Made by a program: the position numbers and the translations under genes
Notes under the pieces: model-generated
What the model was told of the DNA's origin: nothing
The model's database searches: none
Seen by the model: the letters and a program-made list of their open reading frames with translations, nothing else
Shown here: positions 62,313 through 64,000 of the stretch, piece by piece
Layout: the number at the start of each line of letters is the position of its first letter
Position numbering within the stretch: position 1 is the first letter of the stretch
Origin: Rhodanobacter humi
GTDB lineage: Bacteria > Pseudomonadota > Gammaproteobacteria > Xanthomonadales > Rhodanobacteraceae
Assembly: GCF_041107455.1 (NCBI RefSeq)
Contig: NZ_JBGBPY010000001.1
Coordinates: 2,542,001-2,606,000 of the forward strand
Direction: 5' to 3'
Length of the DNA: 64,000 bases

Positions 62313-63136
62313 GGCGACTCCACCGTGGCGTGGTACCAATCGCCGTGCCGCGTCACGCGCACCGGCATGCCGAACGTCTCACCCAGCGCGGCGTCGGTGA
62401 GCGTGACGGCCTTGTCGCCCTGGTGCAGCACGCGGCCATCCTTGAGCAGCAGCACTTGGCCGATCTCGGGGAGGATTTCCTCGACATGGTGGGTCACCAG
62501 CAGCAAGGTGGTGCCGCCGCGGGCCAGCACACGCAGGCTTTCCAGGAAGCGGCGGCGGCTGGCGGGGTCCAGCCCCGCGCAGGGTTCGTCCAGCAGCAGC
62601 GCGCGCGGGTGGTGCACCAGGGCGCGGGCGATCAGCACGCGGCGCGCCTCGCCGGTGGACAGGCTGGCCATGGCGCGGCCGATCAGCTGGCCGGCGCCGA
62701 GCTGTTCCAGCGCCGTCCGCGCGCGTTCGTGCATATCGTCGCTGACGCGATGATCCAGGCCGAGGCCGCGTGCGGCGAAGAAGCCGGAGACCACCGCCTC
62801 GAACACTTCCAGCGGCACGTCGCTGGTGTAGTCGTTCTGCAGTGCGGGGGAGACGATGCCCAGCAGCCCGCGCAGCTCGGCCACATTCCAATGCGTGCGG
62901 CCGAACACGCGCACCGGGTTGCCACCGTCGCTCGGCACCAGCGGATACAGCTGGCGCGCGACCAGCTGCACCAGGGTGGACTTGCCCGAGCCGTTCGCGC
63001 CGAGGATCGCAGTGTGTCGGCCCGCCTCGACGCGCAGGCTGAAACGGTCCAGCGCGGGGCGGCCGCCGCGCAGCACGGTGGCGTCGTTGATCTCCAGCAA
63101 TGGCAGGGTGGAGGCATTGGTGGCGTCGGCATTCAT
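62309..63136 (-). CDS. stand-alone ABC ATPase
   Basis: A 275-residue ATPase without a permease gene nearby. Walker A GANGSGKSTLVQLV, signature LSTGEARRVLIARA, Walker B ALLLDEPCAGLDP, switch His THHVEEILPEI. The layout resembles ModF/YlmA-type ATPases. The start is uncertain: ATG 63136 is used; ATG 63148 is possible. The stop codon lies in a REP arm. Confidence 0.8.
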   Translation of the reverse strand: MNADATNASTLPLLEINDATVLRGGRPALDRFSLRVEAGRHTAILGANGSGKSTLVQLVARQLYPLVPSDGGNPVRVFGRTHWNVAELRGLLGIVSPALQNDYTSDVPLEVFEAVVSGFFAARGLGLDHRVSDDMHERARTALEQLGAGQLIGRAMASLSTGEARRVLIARALVHHPRALLLDEPCAGLDPASRRRFLESLRVLARGGTTLLLVTHHVEEILPEIGQVLLLKDGRVLHQGDKAVTLTDAALGETFGMPVRVTRHGDWYHATVESP

Positions 63137-63219
63137 GCGTCGAACCATGCCGGCAAACCCCATGGCCTGCAAGGCGTACGGACGTCGAGACGTCCAAACG
63201 AAGCGCGGTGGATTGTCGA

Positions 63220-63362
63220 GAAAGCGCTTTCCTGCGCTTTCCCGACTCGCTTGGCCCGGTGTGGCCGGGCCAAGCTCCGCCGATCCGGCGCGTGCGCGCC
63301 CGACCGGCGAGCGATCCATCCATGGATCGCAGTAGCGGGCTGTCTTGTGGCAGCCCGCTACT
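63220..63362. repeat. multi-hairpin array B
   Basis: Hairpins 63220-63241 (GAAAGCGC), 63251-63273 (TTGGCCCGG), a GC-rich one about 63276-63309, 63311-63330 (GCGATCCAT) and 63331-63362 (AGTAGCGGGCTG). Linkers match array A (42765-42909). The last arm overlaps the 3' end and stop of the lipoprotein gene. Confidence 0.8.
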
Positions 63363-63582
63363 GCGTCTGCGCCTCGATCTGCTTGCGCTGGTCCTCGGCC
63401 TGCTTGTCCACGATCTTCTGCACGTCCTTCGCGCGCTGTTCGTCGGCCTTCATCGCATCCCACGGCGTGGCAACGCGGCTGCTGGCGGCGGCAGCGGGTT
63501 GCGCGGCGGCTTGCGGTGTCGGCGGCTTGCCGGAACAGGCGGCGAGGGCGAGCAGGCACAACAGTGGCAGCATGGTTTTCAT
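63358..63582 (-). CDS. small lipoprotein
   Basis: A 74-residue lipoprotein: LLALAAC lipobox with the lipidated Cys at 16, a Pro/Ala spacer and a charged helical C-terminus (MKADEQRAKDVQKIVDKQAED) likely to form a coiled coil. No family recognised. The stop codon lies inside the last hairpin of array B. Confidence 0.7.
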   Translation of the reverse strand: MKTMLPLLCLLALAACSGKPPTPQAAAQPAAAASSRVATPWDAMKADEQRAKDVQKIVDKQAEDQRKQIEAQTQ

Positions 63583-63661
63583 CGCAGGGCCCTCGTCGGA
63601 TGCAGGCTTCGAGTGTCCCGCCGTGCGCCCGTGCCAGCAAGGCCTCGTGTAAGCTCGCCCC

Positions 63662-64000
63662 ATGAACAGCCGCATCGACGCCTGGCAGCTGCATGGCCAT
63701 ACCGCTCTGATCACCGGCGCCAGCAAGGGCATCGGCTACGCCACGGCGCGCGAGCTGGCCGGGCTGGGCGCGAACCTGCTGCTGGTGGCGCGCGACGAGG
63801 ACTACCTCGAACAGGTGCGCGTCGAGCTGGCCGACGAGCATGACGGCATCGACGTGTACGCGCTGGGCGCCGACCTCGCCGAGGCGGAGGACCGGCTTGC
63901 GGTGTTCGACTGGGTGGCCGATCTCGGCCTGCCGCTGTCGCTGCTGGTCAACAACGCCGGCGGCAACCTGCCGAAGCCGGCGCTGGAGTATGGCGACGAC
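63662..64000 (+). CDS. short-chain dehydrogenase/reductase, N-terminal part
   Basis: The first 113 residues of an SDR that runs off the window. TGASKGIGYATARELA (TGxxxGxG) and LVNNAGGNLPKPALEYGDD (NNAG) are present; the catalytic YxxxK lies beyond. The opening resembles tropinone-reductase-like SDRs. Confidence 0.82.
   Translation, partial: MNSRIDAWQLHGHTALITGASKGIGYATARELAGLGANLLLVARDEDYLEQVRVELADEHDGIDVYALGADLAEAEDRLAVFDWVADLGLPLSLLVNNAGGNLPKPALEYGDD

Overview
The window is a dense, G+C-rich gammaproteobacterial chromosome segment. It most likely comes from the Xanthomonadales (Lysobacterales), probably a Rhodanobacteraceae genus such as Rhodanobacter or Dyella. The placement rests on gene sets and local orders I associate with that order (engB / cytochrome c4 / two dsbA; trxA-rho next to rhlB; ftsEX near rpoH), on GTAG-headed REP hairpins, on a plant-type glutamate-cysteine ligase and on a long Arg/Asn-rich Rho N-terminus. 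No rRNA, tRNA, CRISPR array, prophage or insertion sequence was seen.

Layout. 1-2.9 kb: the start of an rRNA pseudouridine synthase, a YadGH-type ABC exporter and a divergent flavoprotein reductase. 3.1-9.2 kb: a chaperone-usher fimbrial operon on the minus strand (pilin, chaperone, usher, tip adhesin) facing an orphan pilin-like gene; both have a CRP/Clp-like box upstream. 9.5-15 kb: seven co-directional genes (two serine hydrolases, a small XRE regulator, two membrane proteins and a NatAB-type exporter) linked by 4-base overlaps and preceded by twin 18-bp operators around a promoter. 15-23 kb: hydrolase, hemH, SYLF protein, tatABC, an LTA-synthase-family enzyme and cca. 23-25.7 kb: an accessory island of lower G+C with a DUF2167 protein, an unknown membrane protein and a membrane J-protein, followed by a scar holding a cca 5' remnant, a truncated hepT and an intact mntA, with 30-bp imperfect direct repeats at its ends.

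25.7-42.6 kb: soluble lytic transglycosylase, GH17 membrane protein, SDR, EEP-family protein, two DsbA-like proteins, cytochrome c4, engB, a free-methionine-sulfoxide reductase, a TMEM175-like channel, bioD, an M3 peptidase, a ParDE pair whose toxin has lost its normal stop codon, gshA and an ankyrin protein. 42.7-52.6 kb: rho, trxA, rhlB, ftsEX, a double-receiver protein with one dead domain, ung, a PKHD hydroxylase, and rpoH preceded by a perfect CIRCE operator. 52.6-64 kb: NDH-2, sterol desaturase, a frameshifted priA with a DnaA-box trio upstream, a DUF3667 protein, MATE exporter, sppA, an ABC ATPase, a small lipoprotein and the start of an SDR.

Most genes are housekeeping or envelope functions: Tat export, DsbA/cytochrome c4 redox chemistry, FtsEX division and SppA quality control. 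The points most worth a second look are the 9.5-15 kb operon with twin operators, the 23-25.7 kb island and scar, the multi-hairpin arrays at 42.8 and 63.2 kb, the CIRCE site on rpoH, the ParE readthrough and the priA frameshift.
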